From Nitriliruptoraceae bacterium (GTDB lineage Bacteria > Actinomycetota > Nitriliruptoria > Nitriliruptorales > Nitriliruptoraceae), in contig SKNP01000449.1 of the NCBI GenBank assembly GCA_007120485.1, positions 1 to 6,682 of the forward strand: a DNA stretch of 6,682 nt. The letters are read 5' to 3'. The notes beneath the pieces are model-generated. The model was not told where the DNA came from, made no database searches, and saw only the letters and a program-made list of their open reading frames with translations. This document shows, in pieces, positions 1 through 5,882 of the stretch; positions within the stretch are counted from its first letter, which is position 1, and each line of letters opens with the position of its first letter. The position numbers and the translations under genes are program-made.

Positions 1-2
1 TC

Positions 3-1793
3 GTCGAGGTCGCGACGGGCGAGCTCCACCCGGATGTCGTCACCTGGTCGAAGTTCAGCCCGTGTGCGTGGCTACCGGACGGGGACGCGTTCGTCTACGG
101 CGCCTACGACCCTCCGGCCGCCGGCGAGGAACACGCCGCCGCGGTCCGCGACCAGCGGGTCCAGTTGCACCGGCTCGGCACCGATCAGTCCGAGGACGTC
201 GTCGTCCACGCCCGTCCCGACCAGCCGGAGTGGAAGTTCGACCCGCAGGTCAGCCACGACGGTCGCTGGCTCGTGCTCACGATCCACCGCGGCACCGATC
301 CGACCAGCCGCGTCCACGTCGCCCCGATCGACGACGGCCACATCGGCGAGGTCCGGCCGCTGCTCGACGACGGTGACGCCTCGTGGACCCCGCTGGGGGT
401 GCTCGGCGGCGAACTGCTGCTGCTCACCGACCACGCGGCACCGCTCGGCCGCGTGGTCGCGGTCGACCTGCACGATCCGACATCGCAACGTCCGATCGTC
501 GCGGAGTCCGACGACCGCCTACGCGCCGCTCGCCTCGTCGGCGCGGCCGAGCCGGACATGCCCGGCTGGCTGGTCTGCGTACGACTGCACCACGCGGTCT
601 CCCGGCTGGACATCCACGACCCCGTGTCCGGCGAGCACCAGCGCCACCTCGACCTGCCGGGCCTGGCCACCGTCACCGACCTGGCCGGTGGCCGCCACGA
701 CGACGCGATCCACGTGGCGGTGGAGCGGTTCACCCACCCGGTCCGCATCGAGCGCTACGCGCTGCTCGACGGCGACCACGAGCAGCTGACGATCGGCGCC
801 GCCGACGGACCGACCACCGGCAACGCCGACGCACCGACCACCGGCAACGCCGACGCACCGTCCACGGCCACCGACCACGCACCCACCGACCACGCACCCA
901 CCGGCCCAGACGTCGAGGTGGTGGTCGACCAGGTCCGCGTGCACCACGACGGTGTCGCCGTCCCGCTGTTCGTGCTGCACCGAGCGGACGTGACCCCCGA
1001 CGGCGCCCGTCCGACGGTGCTCTGGGGCTACGGCGGGTTCGACATCCCGGTCACCCCGATGCACCGTCCGGCCTGGCAGGCGTGGGTGGAAGCGGGCGGC
1101 GTCCTGGCCGTCGCGTGCCTGCGCGGTGGGGGCGAGTACGGCCGGGCATGGCACGACGACGGTCGTCGCGAGCACAAGCAGCACGTGTTCGACGACGCGC
1201 TCGCGTGCGCCGCGTGGCTGTGTGGGGACCGCCGCTCCGAGATCCACGCCGACGCGTTGACCGACGGCACCGACGCGGACGCGGTGTGGTCCAGCGCGGA
1301 CCACCTCGGCGTCGAGGGGCGGTCCAACGGCGGGCTGCTGGTCGGCGCCTGCATGACCCAGGCCCCCGAGCGGTTCGCGTCCGCGGTCCCCGAGGTCGGG
1401 GTGCTGGACGTCACCCGGTTCCACCGTTTCACGATCGGCTGGGCGTGGACCTCCGACTTCGGTGACCCGGAGGATCCGGAGGACCTGGCGGTGCTGTTGC
1501 GCTACTCGCCGTACCACCGCCTGGTCGAGGGCACGGCCTACCCGGCCACCCTGGTCACCACCGGCGACACCGACGACCGGGTCGTGCCGGCGCACTCCTA
1601 CAAGTTCGCGGCAGCGCTGCAGCGGGCCCAGGGCGGCGACGCGCCGGTGCTGCTGCGCGTCGACACCTCCGCGGGACACGGCGCTGGCAAGCCCGTCAGC
1701 AAGCTGGTCGAGGAGCGGGCGGACGTGCTGGCGTTCCACGCCGCACACCTGGGGCTGACCGTGGGCGCACCGACAGGTGAACGCGCCGGGTGA
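3..1793 (+). CDS. Prolyl oligopeptidase family (S9A) serine peptidase, 5'-truncated by the window edge
   Basis: The frame is open from the left edge, so the start codon lies upstream; about 596 residues are visible. The TTG at 165 is internal, because upstream codons already read as propeller sequence (VTWSKFSPCAWLPDGDAF). Family knowledge: these cytosolic enzymes cut short proline-containing or related peptides, with a beta-propeller gating an alpha/beta-hydrolase. Visible residues 1 to ~265 resemble the propeller. A low-complexity linker follows at ~267-300, then the hydrolase domain with WGYGGFDIPVTP and LRGGGEYGRAWH. The catalytic triad is complete: Ser441 in GRSNGGLL (codon 1323-1325), Asp524 in TGDTDDRVVPAHS (1572-1574) and His559 in SAGHGAGKP (1677-1679). 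FTIGWAWTSDFGDPEDPE is also typical of the family. About 18 extra residues lie before the serine strand compared with porcine POP. It converges on a membrane-protein gene 15 bases away. The family call is firm; substrate preference and localisation cannot be judged without the N-terminus. Confidence 0.95.
   Translation, partial: VEVATGELHPDVVTWSKFSPCAWLPDGDAFVYGAYDPPAAGEEHAAAVRDQRVQLHRLGTDQSEDVVVHARPDQPEWKFDPQVSHDGRWLVLTIHRGTDPTSRVHVAPIDDGHIGEVRPLLDDGDASWTPLGVLGGELLLLTDHAAPLGRVVAVDLHDPTSQRPIVAESDDRLRAARLVGAAEPDMPGWLVCVRLHHAVSRLDIHDPVSGEHQRHLDLPGLATVTDLAGGRHDDAIHVAVERFTHPVRIERYALLDGDHEQLTIGAADGPTTGNADAPTTGNADAPSTATDHAPTDHAPTGPDVEVVVDQVRVHHDGVAVPLFVLHRADVTPDGARPTVLWGYGGFDIPVTPMHRPAWQAWVEAGGVLAVACLRGGGEYGRAWHDDGRREHKQHVFDDALACAAWLCGDRRSEIHADALTDGTDADAVWSSADHLGVEGRSNGGLLVGACMTQAPERFASAVPEVGVLDVTRFHRFTIGWAWTSDFGDPEDPEDLAVLLRYSPYHRLVEGTAYPATLVTTGDTDDRVVPAHSYKFAAALQRAQGGDAPVLLRVDTSAGHGAGKPVSKLVEERADVLAFHAAHLGLTVGAPTGERAG
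801..899 (+). repeat. In-frame short tandem repeats forming a low-complexity linker in the peptidase gene
   Basis: Two 24-base units lie at 801-824 and 825-848 and differ at two adjacent bases; a third, partial copy begins at 849. Two identical 15-base units (ACCGACCACGCACCC) follow at 870-884 and 885-899. Both periods are multiples of three, so the frame is kept. The peptide reads ADAPTTGN-type then TDHAP-type repeats. The tract falls where the propeller hands over to the hydrolase domain. Expansion by replication slippage is an inference. Confidence 0.85.
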
Positions 1794-1803
1794 GCACGGT
1801 CGC

Positions 1804-1824
1804 CGGGGTCAGTCGCTGAGCCCG
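1804..1824. terminator. Possible bidirectional terminator hairpin at a convergent junction
   Basis: An imperfect hairpin pairs CGGG with CCCG and, inside a G/G mismatch, TCAG with CTGA around a 3-base loop. It begins 11 bases after the peptidase stop and covers the stop codon of the opposing membrane-protein gene, so it could serve both. An overlapping alternative stem pairs GCCGGGG (1802-1808) with CCCCGGC (1825-1831). There is no T-tract on either side, so this is a weak call. Confidence 0.35.
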
Positions 1825-2267
1825 CCCCGGCCTTCGGCCTTGGCCCGTTCGATGTTGCGCCGGGCCAGGATCGCGCCGGTCAGGGTGAACAGACCCCCCG
1901 GCAGGTAGCCGATCGGCCAGAGCATCTCCTCACCGACCGGAACCGCCAGCAGGACCGTCGCCGGGACGGCGACCGCGGCCGCGATCAGCAGCGGCAGCAG
2001 CACCTGCACGGAACGCCGCCACCAGCGCCGCAGCGCCCGCACCGCGGTCCAACCGGCCAGGATCGGCAACGCGAGGCCGAACCCCAACCACACCAGCAGC
2101 CCCAGCCCCGACTCCTCCAGCCCCAGGGCCGGGGTCATCGGTGCGACGAACACCGCGATCGCCACCACCAGCGACTGGATGACGATCAGCGAGGTACCGG
2201 CCAACACGAACCAGTTGGCCGCCCGGCCGAACGGATGCCAGCGGCGCGAACGTCCTTCGAGTTCCAC
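1809..2267 (-). CDS. Small four-helix integral membrane protein, function unknown
   Basis: This 152-residue protein matches no family I recognise. The GTG start at 2267-2265 is supported by a GGAGG ribosome site at 2278-2274, six bases upstream. The N-terminus is basic (RSRRWHPFGR, residues 6-15). Four hydrophobic segments follow at about 19-41, 55-76, 89-111 and 116-135. An Arg/Trp-rich cytoplasmic-looking loop (RALRRWWRRS, 77-86) separates helices 2 and 3, and the tail is short and charged (RRNIERAKAEGR). By the positive-inside rule both termini should be cytoplasmic. No catalytic motif or metal-ligand pattern is visible. It lies downstream of sodN on the same strand, but the perfect hairpin at 2318-2346 lies between them, so it is probably a separate transcription unit or fed only by read-through. 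I see no clear promoter in the 50 bases between the hairpin and its start. Coding status rests on coherent membrane topology and the ribosome site. Confidence 0.75.
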   Translation of the reverse strand: MELEGRSRRWHPFGRAANWFVLAGTSLIVIQSLVVAIAVFVAPMTPALGLEESGLGLLVWLGFGLALPILAGWTAVRALRRWWRRSVQVLLPLLIAAAVAVPATVLLAVPVGEEMLWPIGYLPGGLFTLTGAILARRNIERAKAEGRGGLSD

Positions 2268-2317
2268 GACCGGCCTCCGGCTCAGCGTCGGATCGGCTGG
2301 CAGGGGTCACCAGACGA

Positions 2318-2346
2318 CCACGACCCCGCCGCCGGCGGGGTCGTGG
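2318..2346 (-). terminator. Rho-independent-like terminator downstream of sodN
   Basis: A perfect 13-bp stem (CCACGACCCCGCC with GGCGGGGTCGTGG) closes a 3-base GCC loop. It begins 21 bases beyond the sodN stop codon. On the minus strand the sequence after the stem (TCGTCTGGTG) has only scattered T residues, as is common in GC-rich actinobacteria. It separates sodN from the membrane-protein gene downstream. Because the stem is symmetric it would form in either transcript, but only the sodN side has a gene ending close by. Confidence 0.75.
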
Positions 2347-2367
2347 CATCGATCGCGACGGACGACG

Positions 2368-2805
2368 TCAGCTGGTCATCCAGTCGGGCTTACCACCCTT
2401 GGTGGCCCAGAAGATCTCCGCGATCTCGTCGATCTTGGCGAGCAGGTCCTCGCCGGCCTTGGTGTCCATCGTCTTCTTCGCGTCCCCGGCCGCCTTGATG
2501 GCGTGCCAGAACTTCTCGTGGAGGTCCGGGTACTCCTCGACGTGGTGCGGCTTGAAGTAGTCGGTCCACAGCACCGACAGGTGGTGCTTGACCAGTTCCG
2601 CGCGCTCCTCCTTGATGAAGACGCAGCGGTGTCGGAAGGTCTCGTCGTCGGAGTCGTGGTACTTCTTCGCGATCTCGAGGACGGACTCGGCTTCGATCCG
2701 AGCCTGTGCCGGGTTGTAGACCCCACACATCAGGTCGCAGTGGGCGTCGACGGTGGTCAACTCGCGGGCCGGGTGCAGCGCGCTGAGGAGGTTCGTGATG
2801 CGCAT
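2368..2805 (-). CDS. sodN: Nickel superoxide dismutase precursor with a variant Ni hook
   Basis: SodN converts superoxide to oxygen and hydrogen peroxide in the cytosol, using one Ni per subunit of a homohexamer (family knowledge). The precursor has 145 residues: a 21-residue leader without a hydrophobic core, then a mature chain starting at His22. The hook reads HCDLMCGVYNP (codons in 2710-2742). By mature numbering the Ni ligands His1, Cys2 and Cys6 are present, as are Asp3, Gly7 and Tyr9. Glu17 and Arg47, which hold the His1 side chain in the known structure, and Tyr62 are also kept. KHHLSVLWTDYFKPHH and IFWATK match the Streptomyces protein. Position 5 is Met instead of the usual cis-Pro. 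An extra Cys at mature position 40 replaces the Ala of the Streptomyces enzyme. The mature chain is 124 residues against 117 there, with a C-terminal extension GGKPDWMTS. The ATG at 2805 follows GAGGGA at 2817-2812. sodX is divergent. The family is certain; activity of the Met5 variant is inferred from the intact ligands. Confidence 0.97.
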   Translation of the reverse strand: MRITNLLSALHPARELTTVDAHCDLMCGVYNPAQARIEAESVLEIAKKYHDSDDETFRHRCVFIKEERAELVKHHLSVLWTDYFKPHHVEEYPDLHEKFWHAIKAAGDAKKTMDTKAGEDLLAKIDEIAEIFWATKGGKPDWMTS

Positions 2806-2811
2806 GATGGT

Positions 2812-2817
2812 TCCCTC
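2812..2817 (-). promoter_or_regulatory. Ribosome binding site of sodN
   Basis: GAGGGA lies six bases upstream of the ATG at 2805-2803 and fixes the start, giving the 21-residue leader. Confidence 0.7.
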
Positions 2818-2821
2818 GCTT

Positions 2822-2856
2822 CGGCAGCTGGTTCACGAGCGAGCATAGTGCTGCCG
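2822..2856. promoter_or_regulatory. Candidate sodN promoter -10 within a 7-bp inverted repeat (possible operator)
   Basis: On the minus strand TATGCT (2847-2842) fits a -10 hexamer and would place transcription start near 2835, about 30 bases ahead of the sodN ATG. No good -35 is seen at 17-18 bases. The hexamer lies between CGGCAGC (2822-2828) and GCTGCCG (2850-2856), a perfect 7-bp inverted repeat with a 21-base spacer. In Streptomyces, sodN is controlled by the nickel-responsive Fur-family repressor Nur, but this sequence does not resemble the TTGCAA-type Nur half-sites I know. The operator role is therefore only a suggestion. Confidence 0.3.
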
Positions 2857-2942
2857 TTGGACCCCACCACTGGCCGACCGGCTGCCCGCTACGGCCATCC
2901 GCCGGTAGACGCCCCCGAGTCCCGACCCCGGAGCGCTGTCAG

Positions 2943-3512
2943 ATGCGAACGTATCGCAACAAGGGCCGCCGCGGCCCGTCCCGTGGCGAGGCCCGATGCC
3001 GACCACTGGTCGCTCGCCTGCGGGTGGTCGCGCTCGGGCTGCTGGTCGCCGAGGTGCTCGCGGTCGCGGTCAACCGCTCCCTCGTCCGGGTCGCCGGTAC
3101 GTCGATGGAGCCGGCGCTGACGGACGGGGACGTGCTGCTGACGCGTCCGGCCACCCGCCGCTGCGCGCGGCCGGGACGGTTGGTGGTCGTCGCCGACCCG
3201 CGGAACGACGACCACCTCGTCGTCAAGCGGGTGCGGTCGGTCACCGCCGAGGGCGTGGACGTGCGCGGCGACCTGCCGGAGCGCTCCACCGACAGCCGGG
3301 CGTGGGGCCCCGTGCCCGCATCGGCGATCCGGCGCATCGTGGTGGCGCGCTGGCCGGACCTGCGCACCCCGCTGCACCACCGGCCGGACGCACGCCTCCC
3401 CGGGACGGATCGACGCGTCGATGGGCGCGGTGACGGTCAGGCGGGACGGGTGGCGACCAGGAGCAGCTCGGGGTCGTCCAAGGCGACCTCGCCAGCGGTC
3501 CGCCGGCCGTAG
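2943..3512 (+). CDS. sodX: SodX-type S26 peptidase, predicted to process the Ni-SOD leader
   Basis: This 189-residue signal-peptidase-like protein probably removes the SodN leader, exposing the His1 amine that ligates nickel. The N-terminus is basic, followed by one membrane segment at about residues 28-43 (VVALGLLVAEVLAVAV), so a cytoplasmic N-terminus with a membrane anchor is likely. The S26 catalytic dyad is visible: Ser54 in VAGTSMEPAL (codon 3102-3104) and Lys95 in HLVVKRV (3225-3227). The third S26 signature, GDLPERSTDSRAWGPV, lies at 110-125. The ATG at 2943 follows GGAG at 2930-2933. The assignment to sodX, not a general signal peptidase, rests on its position next to sodN and its small size. 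From about residue 140 the sequence becomes an Arg/Ser/Gly-rich tail without family character, and its last 76 bases overlap the convergent methyltransferase gene. The true C-terminus could be an extension gained by loss of an earlier stop. Confidence 0.88.
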   Translation: MRTYRNKGRRGPSRGEARCRPLVARLRVVALGLLVAEVLAVAVNRSLVRVAGTSMEPALTDGDVLLTRPATRRCARPGRLVVVADPRNDDHLVVKRVRSVTAEGVDVRGDLPERSTDSRAWGPVPASAIRRIVVARWPDLRTPLHHRPDARLPGTDRRVDGRGDGQAGRVATRSSSGSSKATSPAVRRP

Positions 3513-4300
3513 CCGCCGGGCTCGGCGCCGCGGACCGAGTGGACGGTCAGTCCGGCGTCGGTGAGCAGCCGGATGCCTTCGCGGGCGGTGTAGGCGGCTG
3601 TCCACAGGTCGAACTCGCGACGTCGCTCGTCCGGACCTCGGACCTCGCTGCGCTGGTGGTGGACGAGGTGTCGGGTGTCGAAGGCATCGCCGGGGGCGAG
3701 GTGGCGGGCGGCGAACAGCGCGTGGAAGAGCGTGACGACGACCCAGCCGCCGGGCCGGACGGCGGCCGCGAGCTCGGCGACGACCCCCGGGTCGCTGACC
3801 GGCGAGGTCCCCAACGCGCCCTGGCACAGCGACCAGACCACGTCGAACCCGCCCGGGCCGGGCGTCGCGGCACCGGCGGCGGTCAGCACCGCCGTCAGCT
3901 CGCGGGCGTCGCCGGTGAGTAGCTCCACCTCGACGCCCTCGCGGTGGGCAGCGGCCCGACCCGCACCGATCAGCGCCGGAGCGACGTCCACGCCGACCCC
4001 GACCACCCCCGCCGTCGCGAGTCGACGCAGGTGCCGGGCGTCGGCACATCCGACGTCCAGCACCCGCGTGCCGACCTCGAGCGGCACCAACGCCCGCAGC
4101 GCGGCCAGCTCCTCATCGGTGCCGTGCGCGAAGGCGTTGCGGCGGTAGGCCTCGCCCTGGAACGCGCCGATCGGCCCGTAGGCCGCCGGCGCGTCGGCGT
4201 CGGGCGTGGGCGGTGCCTCGGTCGGACGGTCGAGGTGATCGCGCCACGACGGCTCGCCAGACGCCCACCCCTCGCGCCCGCCGCTCTCGGACGGGTTCAC
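3437..4300 (-). CDS. Class I SAM-dependent methyltransferase, coupled to cca
   Basis: This 287-residue protein would transfer a methyl group from S-adenosylmethionine to an unknown substrate. A disordered N-terminus (about 1-40, rich in Pro, Asp and Ala) leads to YRRNAFAHGTDEEL (52-65). The Rossmann-type core follows: motif I VLDVGCADARHLRRLA (80-95), Asp105 in GVDVAPALI as likely ribose-binding acid, GDARE (130-134), and FDVVWSLCQGALG (152-164). The C-terminal part has RPGGWVVVTLFHALFAARHL, DLWTAAYTAREGIRLL and a final DDPELLLVATRPA. The order resembles an actinobacterial group of uncharacterised methyltransferases with the F(A/T)xGT and LCQG signatures. Motif I departs from the usual GCGxG form, since Ala-Asp follows GC. 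An upstream in-frame start at 4405 is possible but lies inside cca. The GTG at 4300 overlaps the cca stop as GTGA, with AGGA nine bases ahead, and marks translational coupling. Its role beside cca is unknown; RNA methylation would be speculation. Confidence 0.88.
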   Translation of the reverse strand: MNPSESGGREGWASGEPSWRDHLDRPTEAPPTPDADAPAAYGPIGAFQGEAYRRNAFAHGTDEELAALRALVPLEVGTRVLDVGCADARHLRRLATAGVVGVGVDVAPALIGAGRAAAHREGVEVELLTGDARELTAVLTAAGAATPGPGGFDVVWSLCQGALGTSPVSDPGVVAELAAAVRPGGWVVVTLFHALFAARHLAPGDAFDTRHLVHHQRSEVRGPDERRREFDLWTAAYTAREGIRLLTDAGLTVHSVRGAEPGGYGRRTAGEVALDDPELLLVATRPA

Positions 4301-5763
4301 GCTTGCTCGTCCTGGCGCAGCTGCCACCACGCGTCGAGCGCGTCGAGGGCCGCCTGCTCGTCCATCGGCCCGTGCTGGAGCCGCAGCTCCAGCAGGTGGT
4401 TCCACGCCTCGCCCACCAACGGACCCGGCGGGATGCCGAGGTGCTGCATGATCCGGTTCCCGTCGACCGGAGGACGGACGGCGTCCATCTCCTCCTGCTC
4501 ACGCAGCTCGACGACGCGTTCCTCGAGCTCGTCGACCCGCTGCTGGATGCGTCGTGCCTTGCGGGGGTTGCCCGTGGTCACGTCCGCCCGGGTCAGGGCG
4601 TTCAGCCGGCCGTAGTTGTGCCCGGCGTCGCGGACGTAGCGGCGGACCGCCGCGTCGGTCCAGCCCTGCTTGTAGGTGTGGAACCGCAGGTGCATGAAGA
4701 CCAGCTGGCTCACGTCCTTGATCGTCTGCTTGTCGAAGCGCAGCTCGCGCATCCGCTGCCGAGTCATCCGCGCACCGACCACGTCATGGTGGTGGAAGGT
4801 GACCGTCCCGTCGGCGTGGATCTCGCGGGTGTCGGGCTTGCCGATGTCGTGCAGCAGCGCCGCGAGGCGCAGCACCAGGTCGGGGCCGTCGGACTCGAGC
4901 GGGATCGTGTTGTCGACCACCGCGATGGTGTGCGCCTCCACGTCCTTGTGCCGGTGCATCGGGTCGTGGCAGTCACGTAGCGCGGCGACCTCGGGCAGGA
5001 ACCGGTCCATCAGCCCCGTCCGCAGCAGCAGCTCGAGCCCGCGACGCGGCGTCGGTGACAGCAGCAGCTTGATCAGTTCGTCGCGGATGCGCTCGGCGGA
5101 GATGGTCGCCAACTCGTCCGCCATCGCGGTCGCCGCGGCCTCCGCCTCCGGCGCGGCGTCGGCGTCCAGCTTCGCGGCGAACCGGGCCAGCCGGACCATC
5201 CGCAGCGGGTCGTCCCCGAACGAGATCTCCGGATCGATCGGCGTCCGCAGACGACGGGCCCGCAGGTCCTGCAACCCACCGAACGGGTCGACGAACTCGA
5301 AGCTCGGGACGCGGACCGCCATCGCGTTGACGGTCAGGTCACGGCGGGCCAGGTCCCCCTCGATGGTGTCGCCGTAGGTCACCTCCGGATGCCGTGATCC
5401 GACGCGGTACTCATCCGAGCGGTAGGTGGTGATCTCCACGGTGCGAGCAGGGCCGCCGTGGCTCGGCGCCTGGCAGGACACCGTGCCGTACGCCGCGCCG
5501 GTCAACCACACCGCCTGCGCCCACGGCCGGAGCAGCGCCTCGGTCTGCTCCGGCAACGCCGAGGTGGCGAGGTCGAGGTCCAGCTCATCGACGCTCGCCG
5601 GGTCGCCACCGGCCAGCAGGGTGTCACGGACGGTGCCACCGACCAGGTGCAGCTCGTGGCCGGCAGCTGCGAACCGTTCCCCGAGCTCACGCGCCTCCGG
5701 GTACACGTCGACGAGCCGCCCGAGCTGGGCGGCCTGCTCCGAGGTGAGGGTGTCGTGGCTCAT
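4297..5763 (-). CDS. cca: CCA-adding tRNA nucleotidyltransferase with HD domain
   Basis: This 488-residue enzyme adds or repairs the 3'-terminal CCA of tRNAs in the cytosol from CTP and ATP, without a template. The class II polymerase head has HLVGGTVRDTLLAG (39-52) and the metal-binding pair Asp62/Asp64 in DELDLDLATSA. The template-like motif ARRDLTVNAMA (139-149) follows, then VDPFGGLQDLRARRLRTP (158-175) and DDPLRMVRLARF (184-195). Residues SAERIRDELIKLLLSP (222-237) are the usual neck motif. An HD domain starts around MHRHKDVEAHT (269-279) and contains LLHDIGK (303-309) and FHHHD. Length and the HD extension match the actinobacterial form. The ATG at 5763 gives the family-like start. The frame stays open to 5991, but that extension is Arg/Gly-rich and covers the divergent PH-domain gene. 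Shine-Dalgarno complementarity is weak (GACGAG just ahead of the ATG). The stop overlaps the methyltransferase start. CCA-adding versus A-adding specificity cannot be told by eye; CCA-adding is the default for actinobacteria. Confidence 0.96.
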   Translation of the reverse strand: MSHDTLTSEQAAQLGRLVDVYPEARELGERFAAAGHELHLVGGTVRDTLLAGGDPASVDELDLDLATSALPEQTEALLRPWAQAVWLTGAAYGTVSCQAPSHGGPARTVEITTYRSDEYRVGSRHPEVTYGDTIEGDLARRDLTVNAMAVRVPSFEFVDPFGGLQDLRARRLRTPIDPEISFGDDPLRMVRLARFAAKLDADAAPEAEAAATAMADELATISAERIRDELIKLLLSPTPRRGLELLLRTGLMDRFLPEVAALRDCHDPMHRHKDVEAHTIAVVDNTIPLESDGPDLVLRLAALLHDIGKPDTREIHADGTVTFHHHDVVGARMTRQRMRELRFDKQTIKDVSQLVFMHLRFHTYKQGWTDAAVRRYVRDAGHNYGRLNALTRADVTTGNPRKARRIQQRVDELEERVVELREQEEMDAVRPPVDGNRIMQHLGIPPGPLVGEAWNHLLELRLQHGPMDEQAALDALDAWWQLRQDEQA

Positions 5764-5776
5764 AGCTCGTCGGGTC

Positions 5777-5800
5777 GCCGGACGGTCGCGGCCGGACGGT
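5777..5800. repeat. 10-bp direct repeat upstream of cca
   Basis: GCCGGACGGT occurs at 5777-5786 and again at 5791-5800, with centres 14 bases apart, in the 119-base divergent region between cca and the PH-domain operon. On the minus strand the right-hand copy forms part of a TACCGT hexamer (5801-5796) that could act as a -10. A regulatory role is possible but unsupported beyond position. Confidence 0.4.
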
Positions 5801-5882
5801 AGGCAAGCGGGCGTCTCCGCGCGAGTTGACCCCGTACCGTGTCGGCCATGGTCACCGACCACCGATCCTCCACGGAGCCAGC

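Noticed and set aside
519..1748. 409-codon open frame on the minus strand opposite the S9A peptidase
   Set aside because: The plus-strand frame carries a complete catalytic triad and family motifs. The minus frame is Val/Gly/Arg-rich with no recognisable domain, the usual antisense artefact of GC-rich genes.
1828..1841. GGCC-TTC-GGCC mini-hairpin in the end of the membrane-protein gene
   Set aside because: Only a 4-bp stem without a T-tract, inside coding sequence; too weak to call a terminator.
2179..3120. 313-codon plus-strand frame spanning the membrane-protein start, sodN and the divergent region
   Set aside because: It runs antisense to sodN, crosses the terminator hairpin and the intergenic region, and shows no domain.
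3409..3422. Perfect 14-bp palindrome ATCGACGCGTCGAT near the sodX/methyltransferase junction
   Set aside because: It has no loop or T-tract for a terminator and lies in coding sequence. A single palindrome of this kind is plausible by chance in GC-rich DNA.
5826..5854. TTGACC at 5826-5831 as a -35 for the PH-domain operon
   Set aside because: At 17-18 bases downstream the hexamers TGGTCA and GGTCAC do not resemble a -10, so no promoter can be supported.
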